A DNA stretch of 64,000 bases from Ignavibacteria bacterium (GCA_036262055.1 DATAJP010000001.1:62001-126000), one strand, 5' to 3'; shown: positions 9,193 to 18,338, numbered from the stretch's first letter. Numbers and translations are program-made. Notes: a model not told the origin generated them from the letters alone.

Positions 9193-9254
9193 CACACCCC
9201 GGCGCTTCGCGCCACCCCTCTCAAGAGGGGATTTTTTATCTTCGCGGGAATGAC
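9192..9254. repeat. Family B two-hairpin element (copy 2) joined to a half palindrome of family A
   Basis: ACACACCCC, hairpin GGCGC/GCGCC, then hairpin CCCCTCT/AGAGGGG and a run of T. This is followed at 9241-9254 by TTCGCGGGAATGAC, the right half of the family A palindrome. It fills the gap between convergent genes and could act as a terminator for the transporter gene. Confidence 0.7.
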
Positions 9255-9264
9255 ATCCTTAAAT

Positions 9265-10047
9265 TTATTTTATAAAAAGATAATATATCAATCCTGCAAG
9301 GGCAGCTTGCATTAAGCCAATCGAGACATAAAAATAAACATCTTCTTTATTTGACTTGTCAAGTAATGTTACATCTTGTGTTCTGACATATTCATCATAA
9401 TAATTATTGGCAACGGTCTTTGTGCGGTATGCGGCAAAGCCCGTTCCCAAAACTGCTGCTGAAAATAAACTTATCATCGGCAAGTTTCTTGGCGACTTGA
9501 ATTGCGTTTGCCTGTCTTTCATAACTTCTGAAATGTTTGCCTCACCATTTGTTTTCCTTAGCTTTGCGAAATAATCATATTGATTATTTACTATCGAAAG
9601 CTCCTGATTAAAAAATCCATCTTTTTTGAAAAGCAGTTTCCCTGTGAGAGAAGTTTCACTTAAATAACGCAATGGGGTTAAACCGAGGAAAATATTGTTG
9701 TTCAAAACCTGAGCGTTATCAGGGTCGGTGTCGATAAAATAATAATATCTGAAATTTACCGTTAATAATGTATCAGCCGTTAAATTTATTTTTACTGATT
9801 TTATTTCCTCATCCCAGTCTTTGTAGTTGGAGCTTTTCATTATATTGATTTCATATTCCCCTTGCGGAAGTTTGTAATTTATAAGTGGAGTGTATCCGAT
9901 AATGTTTGTATCAATTTTGACGATACTGCTGTCAAAATTGGAGTAGATGGTGAGGGTGTGTTTTGTTGAATCATCTTGAGAGAAAGCGTTATTAGCCAAT
10001 AAAATTATTGCAAAGAAGAAAATTTTATTTAGAATGTTGAATTTCAT
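9265..10047 (-). CDS. Secreted PEGA-domain protein with C-terminal membrane helices
   Basis: Translation from the ATG at 10047 gives 260 aa with a signal peptide ending near NNAFSQ. The open frame extends upstream to 10122 only because it reads through a palindromic repeat, so that extension is rejected. Two PEGA-like segments follow (YTPLINYKLPQGEYEI near 50-68 and LGLTPLRYL near 118-127). Hydrophobic stretches near 190-208 and 236-259 look like membrane helices. PEGA domains are small beta-modules found in surface proteins. It lies downstream of the PQQ-propeller lipoprotein on the same strand, with 153 nt of repeats between them. Confidence 0.75.
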   Translation of the reverse strand: MKFNILNKIFFFAIILLANNAFSQDDSTKHTLTIYSNFDSSIVKIDTNIIGYTPLINYKLPQGEYEINIMKSSNYKDWDEEIKSVKINLTADTLLTVNFRYYYFIDTDPDNAQVLNNNIFLGLTPLRYLSETSLTGKLLFKKDGFFNQELSIVNNQYDYFAKLRKTNGEANISEVMKDRQTQFKSPRNLPMISLFSAAVLGTGFAAYRTKTVANNYYDEYVRTQDVTLLDKSNKEDVYFYVSIGLMQAALAGLIYYLFIK

Positions 10048-10059
10048 GTGGTAAAGAAT

Positions 10060-10085
10060 GGGATTCCCGCCTGCGCGGGAATGAC
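10060..10085. repeat. GGGATTCCCGC palindrome (family A), copy 1
   Basis: A 26-nt palindrome, GGGATTCCCGCCTGCGCGGG followed by AATGAC, just upstream of the PEGA gene start. Other copies are at 14665-14690, 35487-35512 and 49678-49701, with a variant at 37338-37362 and a half copy at 9241-9254. Confidence 0.85.
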
Positions 10086-10115
10086 TTCGTTTTTTTATCC
10101 TCCGAATGGGGATAT

Positions 10116-10172
10116 TACACACCCTGTCTCCGACTTTGTCGAAATCACCTCTTTCAAGAGGAGAATTTTTTG
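10116..10172. repeat. Family B two-hairpin element, copy 3
   Basis: ACACACCCTGTCTCCGACTT, then TGTCGAAATCA, then hairpin CCTCT/AGAGG and a T-run. It is the most degenerate of the three copies: the first stem keeps only a short CGA/TCG core. It lies between two minus-strand genes. Confidence 0.6.
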
Positions 10173-10200
10173 TTTTACGTTTGCTGTTTTACGTTTTATG

Positions 10201-11364
10201 TCATTCATACTTAAAGCAATATATCTCTTTGTTTTCGCAGGCGATGAAGAGAAAATTTTTCCAGACAAGCGGAGATGCTTTCAGGCGTGACTCAAAGGAC
10301 ATTTCCCAAAACTTGCTTCCATCATTTGTGTTTAGTATATAGAAATTTCTATCAAGTGAGCTGATAAGAATTTTATCATTTACAACTAACGGCGAGCCGT
10401 TTATTGTTCCTGCGGTTTTAAACTGCCAATTTTCATTTCCAGAATTTACGTCAAGCGAATGTATAACTCCGTCAACTCCGGAAACGATAACATTGTTTCC
10501 ATAAAACGAACATGAAGAAATAAAAGTAGTGTTCAAATCTTTTTTCCAAAGTAGAGAACCGTCGAGATTCATGCAGTAAATATTTTTATCATCTGAACAG
10601 ACAAATAATTTATTATTATATATAGAAGGGTCAGAATAAACCGGGGCATTTGTTTTGTAAGACCAGTTAATTTTTCCTGTTTGTTTATTGAGGCAATAAA
10701 TAAATCCGTTTACGTTGCAGACGATTACGTTATTTCCATTTACAACCGGAGATGAAAAAAAAGGTTTCAAGCCGAGAGAGTCTGATGCAGTGTTTTCAAA
10801 CTGCCAGACTAATTCACCTGTTGTTAAGTTTAATTTATATGTTGCCGAACCGGTTGAGCTTACATAAACAAATTCGCTGTCAATAACCGGAGAAGTTCTA
10901 ATCATGCCAAGATTTTTTCTCCAATTTTCACTACCTGTTTTCAAATTGTAGCTCAGTATAGAGCTTTCAGGGTCACCGTCGAATGTAAGAATAATTTCGG
11001 AGCTTGAATATGCAGGGCAGTTGGGTGCGCCGCCGATTTTTCCGAATTTCCCAAGGTTTTTTCCCGTTGAAATATCGACTGCATACATATCACCGCGAAG
11101 CGTTGAAGTAAATAAAATTGCGTCTGCTGCAATCATTGCAGTTTTCGGAAAACCTGCATCGGCATTAAATGTCCATATTTGACGGATGTTTTGTGATGAT
11201 ATGGAAGTGAACAAGTTCTGGTTCGTATTCTGCGGATTTCCGCCTCTTTGAAGCCAATCATCGGCATTTACTTCAATCCTGTCTTTAATTTTGACTGATG
11301 AGCAGCTAAAGAAAAAAATGAGGGTTAAAAATGTTAAGAGAAGAGCAACAACGCTGTTTTTCAT
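10201..11364 (-). CDS. PQQ-like beta-propeller lipoprotein (BamB-like)
   Basis: A 387-aa protein with a lipoprotein signal whose lipobox ends at Cys21 (IFFFSC), so it is probably lipidated and faces the periplasm. It is built of about seven PQQ-type blades with recurring A/G-x-DG, G-x-x-x-W and LN-x-x-TG motifs, for example LNLTTGELVW and LNKQTGKINW. The fold is that of BamB, the Bam-complex accessory lipoprotein. However, the gene is far from bamA (27192-29576) and many propeller lipoproteins are not BamB, so the role is left open. Confidence 0.82.
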   Translation of the reverse strand: MKNSVVALLLTFLTLIFFFSCSSVKIKDRIEVNADDWLQRGGNPQNTNQNLFTSISSQNIRQIWTFNADAGFPKTAMIAADAILFTSTLRGDMYAVDISTGKNLGKFGKIGGAPNCPAYSSSEIILTFDGDPESSILSYNLKTGSENWRKNLGMIRTSPVIDSEFVYVSSTGSATYKLNLTTGELVWQFENTASDSLGLKPFFSSPVVNGNNVIVCNVNGFIYCLNKQTGKINWSYKTNAPVYSDPSIYNNKLFVCSDDKNIYCMNLDGSLLWKKDLNTTFISSCSFYGNNVIVSGVDGVIHSLDVNSGNENWQFKTAGTINGSPLVVNDKILISSLDRNFYILNTNDGSKFWEMSFESRLKASPLVWKNFLFIACENKEIYCFKYE

Positions 11365-11528
11365 AAAAATCTCTCTAACGGGAATTATTAATATAGAATA
11401 AATTATTTTATAAAAAAATTCTTTTTTTACCTGTAAAATATCTGGTAAAAATTTTTACATATATGACTAATTACTTGACTTAGTAGGTGCTTTTATCTAA
11501 TTTAATTCAAACAAACAAAGGAGTGCAA

Positions 11529-12947
11529 ATGAATGAATTCGATGATCTCGATTATTTCGAGGACAGCGATAGTGATAATGAAGGCACGGGTTCTTATGAT
11601 AAAAACGGGGGAAATTCCAAAAATAAAAAGCGAAAATTCGACATTAATAATCCTTCTGACCCAGAGCTTCTTGAAGAATACATAACCGAGCTTTTCGACA
11701 AACAAGAGTTTGACGAAGCTTTAATTCACATTAATAAATACATAGAATTATTTCCTTATTCATCAGAGATGTGGCATAAAAAAGCTCTGATACTCGACGG
11801 CATCGGAAAGTTTGATGAAGCAATTGAGTATTACGACAAAGCAATTTTACTGAATCCGAATGATACTGAGATTCATTTAAACAAGGCAATCACTCTCGAG
11901 AATCTTGAAAAATACGAAGACTCTATTCAAACACTTTTAAACGTAATGACTATGGAACCTGATAACACAGAAGCCATTTTTAATCTTGGCTTAACATACG
12001 AAAGAATTGAAAAATATAATGAAGCCGCAGAGTGCTTCAGAAAAGTAATCTGTCTCGATAACACACACAAAGATGCATATTATGAACTGGGATACTGCTA
12101 CGATTTTCTTGATATGCTTGAGGAATCTATCATAGCATATAAGAGACACCTTGATTTAGCTCCGCTCAATTATAATGCGTGGTATAATCTTGGTATTGTG
12201 CAGAACAGGATGGGCAGATTTATGAAAGCAATTGAAAGTTATGAGATGTCAATTGCAATTAGAGAAGATTTATCACCGGCATGGTATAACATGGGCAATG
12301 CTTATGCATCGCTCGGAAGATTATACAAAGCAATCGATTGCTATAATAAAGCACTTGAATTAAAAAACGAAGACCCTTATTGCTATCATAACATCGGAAA
12401 TGCTTATGAGGAAATAGGCGAGTACAGAAAAGCGATTGATTACTTTACAAAATCAATCGTTCTTGACCCGAAAAATTACGAATCATTTTACGGTAGAGGA
12501 AACTGTTATTATTGTCTCGACGAATATGAAAAGGCAATAAATGATTTTAATTCATCGCTTGTGCTTTGCAAGGATTTTTCTGAAATCTGGTATTCAAAAG
12601 CCGATGCAGAACTTGCAATGGGAAAAACTGCAGAGGCATTGAAAAGTTATGAGAGAGTTGTAAAGCTCGAAGCTAAAAATTTTGATGCATGGTTTGATTA
12701 CGGCTGCGCATTGGTTGATACAAAAAGCTTTACAAAGGCAATCAGCGCTTTTGATAATGCAATAAAGCATAATCCTAAATGGGTCGAGCCATACTACGAA
12801 AAAGCAAAAGTATATTTTCTTTCCGGTGATTATGCAAAAGGAATTGAAATGCTTGAAGAAGCATTCAAGATAAAACCTGAAGATAGATTTGATTATGATA
12901 TTAACAGCGGCTTTGAAAAAGTAATGAAGTTTTTAATGAAGAAGTAA
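11529..12947 (+). CDS. Tetratricopeptide repeat protein
   Basis: The protein has 472 aa from the ATG at 11529, chosen because AAAGGAGTG stands just before it; an upstream in-frame extension lacks a ribosome site. Residues 1-45 are acidic and then lysine-rich and low-complexity. From about 45 to the end come roughly twelve TPR units with the usual W-LG-Y-A-F-A-P pattern (AWYNLGI, AWYNMGNAYASLGR, CYHNIGNAYEEIGE). There is no signal peptide, so a cytoplasmic scaffold is likely. The binding partner is unknown. A hairpin terminator follows at 12973-13010. Confidence 0.88.
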   Translation: MNEFDDLDYFEDSDSDNEGTGSYDKNGGNSKNKKRKFDINNPSDPELLEEYITELFDKQEFDEALIHINKYIELFPYSSEMWHKKALILDGIGKFDEAIEYYDKAILLNPNDTEIHLNKAITLENLEKYEDSIQTLLNVMTMEPDNTEAIFNLGLTYERIEKYNEAAECFRKVICLDNTHKDAYYELGYCYDFLDMLEESIIAYKRHLDLAPLNYNAWYNLGIVQNRMGRFMKAIESYEMSIAIREDLSPAWYNMGNAYASLGRLYKAIDCYNKALELKNEDPYCYHNIGNAYEEIGEYRKAIDYFTKSIVLDPKNYESFYGRGNCYYCLDEYEKAINDFNSSLVLCKDFSEIWYSKADAELAMGKTAEALKSYERVVKLEAKNFDAWFDYGCALVDTKSFTKAISAFDNAIKHNPKWVEPYYEKAKVYFLSGDYAKGIEMLEEAFKIKPEDRFDYDINSGFEKVMKFLMKK

Positions 12948-12972
12948 TCTTTTAGAATGCAGAGGTAAATTT

Positions 12973-13010
12973 TGTGCCATTCTGATATTCAGGAGGGCAC
13001 ATTTTTTTTT
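12973..13010 (+). terminator. Rho-independent terminator of the TPR gene
   Basis: Stem TGTGCC/GGCACA with inner CTGA/TCAG, followed by nine T. It ends within the stop codon of the convergent ftsE gene. Confidence 0.8.
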
Positions 13011-13677
13011 ACACCTTTAATTTCACTTCGAAGAGTTTGTGCTCCTTAATCTGAATAATTCTTTTATCCCGCATCTTACGGACAATCTCAAAATTGTGAG
13101 TGGCAAATATTACCGCAGTGCCTTTCATGTTTATTTCATTTATGAGCTTAACAATTTCGAGTGAAATAAACGGGTCAAGGTTTCCGGTTGGCTCGTCTGC
13201 AATAAGCAACTTTGGCTCGGTAATCATTGCTCTTGCAATTGCAGTCCGCTGAAGCTCGCCTCCGGATAAATCATGCGGAGAATCTTTAAGCTTATCCATA
13301 ATTCCCAGCTTGGATGAAATATCGTAAACTTTCTTTTTAATCTTATCAGGTTTTTCTCCTGCTATATATAAAGGAACGGCAATGTTTTCATAAATATTGC
13401 GGTCATACATAAGCTTAAAATCCTGAAAAATAACCCCGATTTTCCTGCGCAAATAAGGCGTATCGCTTTTTTCCATCTTTGCAAAATCAAAGTCTTCAAA
13501 AACAATATCTCCTTTTTGTGGAAGAACGTCTCTATATATAAGCTTGAGCAGAGTAGTCTTTCCTATTCCGCTTTCACCAACGAGAAAAATAAATTCACCG
13601 TAGTTAATAAATAAATTTATAGATTTAAAAATTTCTTTTGCGGGATATGAAAATGATACGTTTTCTAATTTAAGCAT
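13009..13677 (-). CDS. ftsE: Cell division ABC transporter ATPase FtsE
   Basis: A 222-aa ABC ATPase. Walker A GESGIGKTT lies at 34-42, the signature LSGGELQR near 137-144, Walker B LLIADEPTGNLD follows, and then the H-loop FATHNFE. The length and the PTGNLD motif fit FtsE, which with the membrane protein FtsX controls cell-wall hydrolases at the septum. ftsX is not adjacent, so a LolD-like lipoprotein exporter ATPase is the main alternative. The ATG overlaps the stop of pdxA by one base (TAATG), implying translational coupling. Confidence 0.8.
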   Translation of the reverse strand: MLKLENVSFSYPAKEIFKSINLFINYGEFIFLVGESGIGKTTLLKLIYRDVLPQKGDIVFEDFDFAKMEKSDTPYLRRKIGVIFQDFKLMYDRNIYENIAVPLYIAGEKPDKIKKKVYDISSKLGIMDKLKDSPHDLSGGELQRTAIARAMITEPKLLIADEPTGNLDPFISLEIVKLINEINMKGTAVIFATHNFEIVRKMRDKRIIQIKEHKLFEVKLKV

Positions 13678-14633
13678 TAATGATTTTTGTTTTCAGAAAT
13701 CTTTGCAGCAAGCTTTATAGCATTTACCGTGCTGTTAATATTTGCTTTACCTTCGGCTGCGATATCGAATGCAGTCCCATGGTCAGGAGATGTGCGAACT
13801 ATACTTATGTTGCCTGTATAATTAACACCTGTTTCATAAGCCATCATTTTAAAAGGGATAAGTCCCTGGTCGTGATACATTGCAATAGTCACGTCAAATT
13901 TTTTATAAGTTTTATTGCCAAAATAACCATCTGCAGCAAAAGGACCTTCAATATTAAAACCTGCATTTTTTAGTTTAGTAATTGCAGGCGCAATGATTTT
14001 AATTTCTTCGTTTCCTAAAACTCCGCCGTCACCCGAGTGCGGATTAAGAGAGAGGACCGCAATCTTTGGTTTTTTAATATTGAAGTCACGGACTAAAATA
14101 TTATTCGTTAATATAACCTTATCAATAATTCTTTTTTGTGATATTTTTTTTGCAGTGTCTTTTAAGGAATTATGTCCCGTGACAAGCGAAACGATTAATT
14201 TATCAGAGTACAAAATCATTAAGGGCGAGCATTTTGTTAATTTGCCGAGCATTTCAGTGTGACCGTCGAATTTATATCCTGCCAGATTCAATGAATATTT
14301 GGAAATTGGCAGAGTGACCATAGCATCAAATTTACCCCTCAAACATAATTCAACAGCTTTCTTAATTGCTAAACCGGAGAGTTTTCCGCAGGATTTATTG
14401 GTTTTGCCCGGTTTGAATAAGACACCGGATTTTATTTCAACGACTCTATCTGATGGAATTTTTGGAAGAGATAATTTTTTCGAATAAAAATCCAGAATGG
14501 ATTTTTTACCGATTACGGTTAAATCAAACTTTGATGCAATGGATTTTCGAGAAAAAATTTTAAGTATAATTTCAGGTCCGATGCCCGCTGGGTCTCCGAT
14601 TGTTAATAATATTTTAGGCAGAATTTTTGGCAA
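13677..14633 (-). CDS. pdxA: 4-hydroxythreonine-4-phosphate dehydrogenase
   Basis: A pyridoxal-phosphate biosynthesis enzyme (DXP-dependent route) that oxidises 4-phosphohydroxy-L-threonine with NAD+. The 318-aa protein shows the family motifs TIGDPAGIGPEI near the N-terminus, GHTEML, MYHDQGLIPFK and SPDHGTAFDIA; the three His residues in the last three are the expected metal ligands. It starts at ATG and ends coupled to ftsE. A 26-nt palindrome lies between rsfS and pdxA. No other pdx gene is in the window. Confidence 0.92.
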   Translation of the reverse strand: MPKILPKILLTIGDPAGIGPEIILKIFSRKSIASKFDLTVIGKKSILDFYSKKLSLPKIPSDRVVEIKSGVLFKPGKTNKSCGKLSGLAIKKAVELCLRGKFDAMVTLPISKYSLNLAGYKFDGHTEMLGKLTKCSPLMILYSDKLIVSLVTGHNSLKDTAKKISQKRIIDKVILTNNILVRDFNIKKPKIAVLSLNPHSGDGGVLGNEEIKIIAPAITKLKNAGFNIEGPFAADGYFGNKTYKKFDVTIAMYHDQGLIPFKMMAYETGVNYTGNISIVRTSPDHGTAFDIAAEGKANINSTVNAIKLAAKISENKNH

Positions 14634-14664
14634 GATCCTAGAGGTTGTAATTACAATAAAGACC

Positions 14665-14690
14665 GGGATTCCCGCCTTCGCGGGAATGAC
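14665..14690. repeat. GGGATTCCCGC palindrome (family A), copy 2
   Basis: A 26-nt palindrome with core CCTTCG instead of CCTGCG, between rsfS and pdxA inside an apparent operon. It would therefore be transcribed as a hairpin. Confidence 0.85.
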
Positions 14691-14721
14691 TTCAAATAAA
14701 ATATTAAATGACTAAAAAATA

Positions 14722-15069
14722 TTACTTGTCCTGAACTTCTTCTATCACTGCATCACCCCACAATCCTTCGAGATTATAGAATCTGCGTGTTTGATTCAAA
14801 AATATATGTGCAACAACATTAACATAGTCGAGCAGTACCCAGCTTCGGTTAGTATAACCTTCGCTGTGCCATGCGCTTTCTTTTACTTTTCCAAGCTCGT
14901 TATCAATATGGTCGGCTATTGCCTTAACCTGAACGTCTGATGAAGCTGAACAAATTACAAAAAAATCAGTAATAGTAGTAAGCTCTTTTAAATCCATTAT
15001 TACAACATCTTCTGCTTTTTTATCAAGCATTAACTGCGCAATTTTATCTGCTAATTCTTTTGGCTGCAT
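14722..15069 (-). CDS. rsfS: Ribosome silencing factor RsfS/Iojap
   Basis: A 115-aa RsfS-family protein that binds ribosomal protein uL14 and blocks joining of the subunits in starvation. Conserved segments are the D(L/I)xxLTTITDFFVICSA region, ADHID, the WHSEGYTNRSWVLLDY block and VVAHIFL near the C-terminus. The length is normal. The ATG overlaps the preceding LytR_C gene stop (TAATG), so translation is probably coupled. Confidence 0.92.
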   Translation of the reverse strand: MQPKELADKIAQLMLDKKAEDVVIMDLKELTTITDFFVICSASSDVQVKAIADHIDNELGKVKESAWHSEGYTNRSWVLLDYVNVVAHIFLNQTRRFYNLEGLWGDAVIEEVQDK

Positions 15070-15551
15070 TATTTTTCAGTAAAAGGTTTTAGTTCTTTAT
15101 AATCTTTTCCGATTACAACAGATGCATCGATATAAAGTTCAGGATTTATCTGTTGTATGATATTCTTTTCATTCACACCGAGTGATGCTGCAATTTTTTT
15201 ACATTTAAGATTATTTCCTGTTCTGTCTATTATAAGTGTTTTCGGTTCATCGTTTGACTGGTAGTTTCCATAATCAACAACGTCAAATCCCTGTTTGCGC
15301 AGAAAATCGGTGAAAATGCCTGCAACTCCGCTCTGGCTTGTGCCATTGAGAACCTCAAGCTGGACAGTCAGATTCGGCTGATTAGTTTTTACTTTTGTCG
15401 TGTCAGATAATTTTTGCTGCGGAGGGATATCTTTTCCGGAGTTTGCATTCATTATCAGCGAGAAACCAAGATAAGCACAAACTCCGAACAAGATTATAAT
15501 TGCAATATTGAGAATATAATTAAGAACATTTTTTTTTGTTTCTTCTTTCAA
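15069..15551 (-). CDS. LytR_C domain membrane protein
   Basis: A 160-aa protein with one N-terminal membrane helix (about residues 10-32), then a polar linker. The LytR cell-envelope C-terminal domain (about 60-150) contains VQLEVLNGTSQSGVAG and later CKKIAASLGV. The domain accompanies LytR-CpsA-Psr enzymes in Gram-positives and occurs alone before rsfS in FCB bacteria. Its role is unclear but presumed to be in the envelope. It is coupled to rsfS by a one-base overlap and follows the next gene by 33 nt. Confidence 0.85.
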   Translation of the reverse strand: MKEETKKNVLNYILNIAIIILFGVCAYLGFSLIMNANSGKDIPPQQKLSDTTKVKTNQPNLTVQLEVLNGTSQSGVAGIFTDFLRKQGFDVVDYGNYQSNDEPKTLIIDRTGNNLKCKKIAASLGVNEKNIIQQINPELYIDASVVIGKDYKELKPFTEK

Positions 15552-15584
15552 ATCTTCGCGATTCTTTTTCAGTTCGAATAAATA

Positions 15585-16067
15585 TTAATCATCATACCTG
15601 TTGTAAAAAGGATTGTAATAATAATCATCCATCTGATAGCTGTTCATGTTTCTGAACTGAACTCTTATGAACGCATTATCGGCAACTTTATAATCCACAT
15701 CAAGACGCGACAATGAAATTCCGTTTAAGTCATCTCTGAGCATCTGGCTGTATGAACTTCCGAACTGGCTGCTCGCAAAAGGAGAGTATTGCATTGTTAT
15801 GTCGGCTCTCACGTTCAGCTTATCATTGATTTTATAATTCAATGAGTTTGTATAAGATGCAATTGAGATGTTCCCATACTTAGAAGAAACCATTGAGAAA
15901 TTCAAGGAATGCTTCATCGAAAAATTATTCGGATTAAAAATACCGAGAATGAGATTATTTGTATTTTTATTTAAACCTCCGAGTTTTACGTCATCAGGTT
16001 TTTTTTGAGCTGAAACGCCGGTGGACAGGGAGAGTATAAGTGCTGATATTAACAGGATTTTCTTCAT
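15585..16067 (-). CDS. Exported protein of unknown function (possible outer-membrane protein)
   Basis: A 160-aa protein with a signal peptide ending at VSAQ near residue 21. The mature part alternates polar and hydrophobic residues (LNYKINDKLNVRADITMQYS, IRVQFRNMNSY), as in short beta-barrel or beta-sheet outer-membrane proteins. It ends in a Tyr/Asn/Asp-rich tail. It is the first gene of the operon leading to ftsE. No family is recognised. Confidence 0.72.
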   Translation of the reverse strand: MKKILLISALILSLSTGVSAQKKPDDVKLGGLNKNTNNLILGIFNPNNFSMKHSLNFSMVSSKYGNISIASYTNSLNYKINDKLNVRADITMQYSPFASSQFGSSYSQMLRDDLNGISLSRLDVDYKVADNAFIRVQFRNMNSYQMDDYYYNPFYNRYDD

Positions 16068-16392
16068 TATAAGTGTTTGGTTAATTTTAGTGAATTATAA
16101 TCAATTTTTTAATGAAAATATTAATGCATACTTAATTAAAGTAGGTATTTTTATATAAGTTTCACCGTTTTTATGAGTAAATAAGATACTTGGAAGATAC
16201 TTGCAAAATAATAATAATTTTGCTTATTTCATTAAATCCCACTGGGTCACAAGAACGTTTAGTCCTTTTATTTTGGAATTTTATGTTTTGTTAAAAATAT
16301 ATTATTTAACAAAAATTTAATAATACTTATTTATTTAATAATAAATTATTAAGTATTCATTTAATTAATCAATTAAAAACAAAGGAAAGAAA
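16068..16392. other. Divergent intergenic region (325 nt)
   Basis: Very A/T-rich spacer between two divergent exported-protein genes, presumably holding both promoters. The only structure I see is a hairpin at 16322-16357 (AATACTTA/TAAGTATT, extended inward with two mismatches), 35 nt before the ATG at 16393. It would lie in that gene's 5' leader. No small gene is visible. Confidence 0.6.
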
Positions 16393-18288
16393 ATGAGAAA
16401 GAAACTTTTCTACATTCCGGTGCTAACTATGTTAGTGCTCGGATTCTACTTGGGTTTTAGTGACTTAGACCCTAAAGGAAGTAGAACTCCACAAACTTAT
16501 TCAGACAATCACGGCAACACCACTCCTGTTGAAATTCAATCAGCAGGTACAGTAGTTTTTGTTGATAGTTTGAATGGTAACAATGATACTACCGCTTTAA
16601 AAAGCAGAGGTTATAAGCCATACTATAGAGGTACAGGTCCTCAGGGAACGACCGCAACATGGTATCAGGGAACAACTCCGTTTCCGGCATTTAACGGACC
16701 TGCAACAGGTTACGTTGCTGCAAATTACAACGTAGTAACAAACATTAATAACATTGACAGCTGGTTAGTATTACCAAGAATAGCCGGCACAGGAATTTTA
16801 TCCGGTGACTCTTTATATTTCTATGAAAGGTCAATAACCGGAAATACATTCCCTGACTCAATGAGAGTTATGTATTCGGCTAACGATTCCACTCCTGAAG
16901 GAAGCTGGACAGAGCTTGGCAGATTCTTAAATACTATCAGCGGCAGCTGGACTAGAAGAGGATACAGAGCTCCATCAGCATCACTAAACGGAAGATTTGC
17001 ATTGAGATATTGCGTTGCTAACGGCGGACCAAACGGAGCAAACAGTAACTTTATCGGTGTTGACATGATTACCATCGAAAGAACTGCTGCACCTCCTCCT
17101 CCATCAACATGGCATGAGCAAACAACTCCTGTAACCACAACATTGTATTCTGTTTCAGCAGTTGATAATAACGTTGTTTGGGCTTGCGGCGCAGCCGGTA
17201 GAGTTATAATGACAACAAACGGCGGAACATGGGTAAATGCAACAGGAACCGGTATTCCTGCAGCACTTGCTTTATATAATATCTGGGGAATCAACAGTAC
17301 TACTGCTCTCGTTACAGGTTCAGATGCAGTCGGAACATATATTTACAGAACTTCAAATTCAGGTTCTACCTGGACTCAAGTTCATTCACAAGCAGGCGGA
17401 TTCTTTAATGTTATATTAATGTCAAATGCTACAACAGGTTGGGTACAGGGAGACCCGGTATCAAACAGATGGTCACTCTGGGGAACAACAAACGGCGGCG
17501 TAACCTGGGATTCTACAGGAAGATTCCTTCCAATGACAGGCTCAGAAGCTGGATGGAACAACTCTGCTCACTGGGTTGGAAATAACATCTGGTTCGGTAC
17601 TAATAATACCAAAGTATATTACTCAGCAAACAACGGTCAGACCTGGACAGGTCAGGCACTTGGTGAGTTAAACTCATATGCAGTAAACTTCAATGCAACC
17701 GGAACAGGATTTGCCGGAGGTGCACTTTTAAGAATGAGCACTAACAACGGTAGTTCATGGGCTGCGAATACAACTCTCGGAACCGGTAACTTTACAGGTA
17801 TTGCCAACAATGGAAACGAATGGTGGCAGGTAAGACAAGCAAATGGAATTTTTTATTCTTCAAATAACGGAACCAGCTGGACACAACAACATACTGCACC
17901 TGCAGGTACATATTCATTCATTACCAGAGCAAGAGACGGATTTATGTTATATGCTGTCCGTTCAAACGGAGCTGTATCTAAGTGGGGACCAACATCAGGT
18001 ATAGACCCAGTTTCAACAGTTGCTTCAGATTACAAACTAAGTCAAAACTATCCTAATCCTTTCAACCCGGCAACAAAGATTAACTTCTCATTACCGAAGA
18101 ACGGATTCGTAACATTAAAAGTTTATGACATCTTAGGTAAAGAAGTTGCTACCTTGGTAAACGAGTTCAAAGCAACAGGAACATATGCAGTTGACTTTAA
18201 TGCAACAAATCTTGCAAGCGGAATTTATCTATACAAAATTCAGGCTGACGGATTTACTGCAACAAAGAGAATGATGTTAGTTAAGTAA
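16393..18288 (+). CDS. T9SS-sorted surface protein with YCF48/BNR-like propeller
   Basis: A 631-aa protein preceded by AAAGGAAAG. Residues 1-22 are a signal peptide. About 45-230 form a jelly-roll-like region (DSWLVLPRIAGTG), resembling choice-of-anchor modules. About 240-530 hold repeats with WACGAAGRV, TTNGGT and SNNGTSW motifs typical of YCF48/BNR-like propellers. SQNYPNPFNPAT then leads into a complete sorting domain ending TKRMMLVK. It is inferred to be secreted by T9SS. First of three tandem T9SS genes, each with its own terminator. Confidence 0.88.
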   Translation: MRKKLFYIPVLTMLVLGFYLGFSDLDPKGSRTPQTYSDNHGNTTPVEIQSAGTVVFVDSLNGNNDTTALKSRGYKPYYRGTGPQGTTATWYQGTTPFPAFNGPATGYVAANYNVVTNINNIDSWLVLPRIAGTGILSGDSLYFYERSITGNTFPDSMRVMYSANDSTPEGSWTELGRFLNTISGSWTRRGYRAPSASLNGRFALRYCVANGGPNGANSNFIGVDMITIERTAAPPPPSTWHEQTTPVTTTLYSVSAVDNNVVWACGAAGRVIMTTNGGTWVNATGTGIPAALALYNIWGINSTTALVTGSDAVGTYIYRTSNSGSTWTQVHSQAGGFFNVILMSNATTGWVQGDPVSNRWSLWGTTNGGVTWDSTGRFLPMTGSEAGWNNSAHWVGNNIWFGTNNTKVYYSANNGQTWTGQALGELNSYAVNFNATGTGFAGGALLRMSTNNGSSWAANTTLGTGNFTGIANNGNEWWQVRQANGIFYSSNNGTSWTQQHTAPAGTYSFITRARDGFMLYAVRSNGAVSKWGPTSGIDPVSTVASDYKLSQNYPNPFNPATKINFSLPKNGFVTLKVYDILGKEVATLVNEFKATGTYAVDFNATNLASGIYLYKIQADGFTATKRMMLVK

Positions 18289-18300
18289 TCAATTCTTATA

Positions 18301-18338
18301 AATTAACTTCCTCTCTGAAAAGAGAGGAAGTTAATTTT
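18301..18338 (+). terminator. Terminator with perfect 16-bp stem and GAAA loop
   Basis: AATTAACTTCCTCTCT pairs perfectly with AGAGAGGAAGTTAATT across a GAAA tetraloop and is followed by TTCT. It lies 12 nt after the stop codon. Confidence 0.85.

Noticed and set aside
10048-10342. Plus-strand frames at 10048-10290 and 10106-10342
   Set aside because: They begin in palindromic repeats and run antisense into the PQQ-propeller lipoprotein gene.
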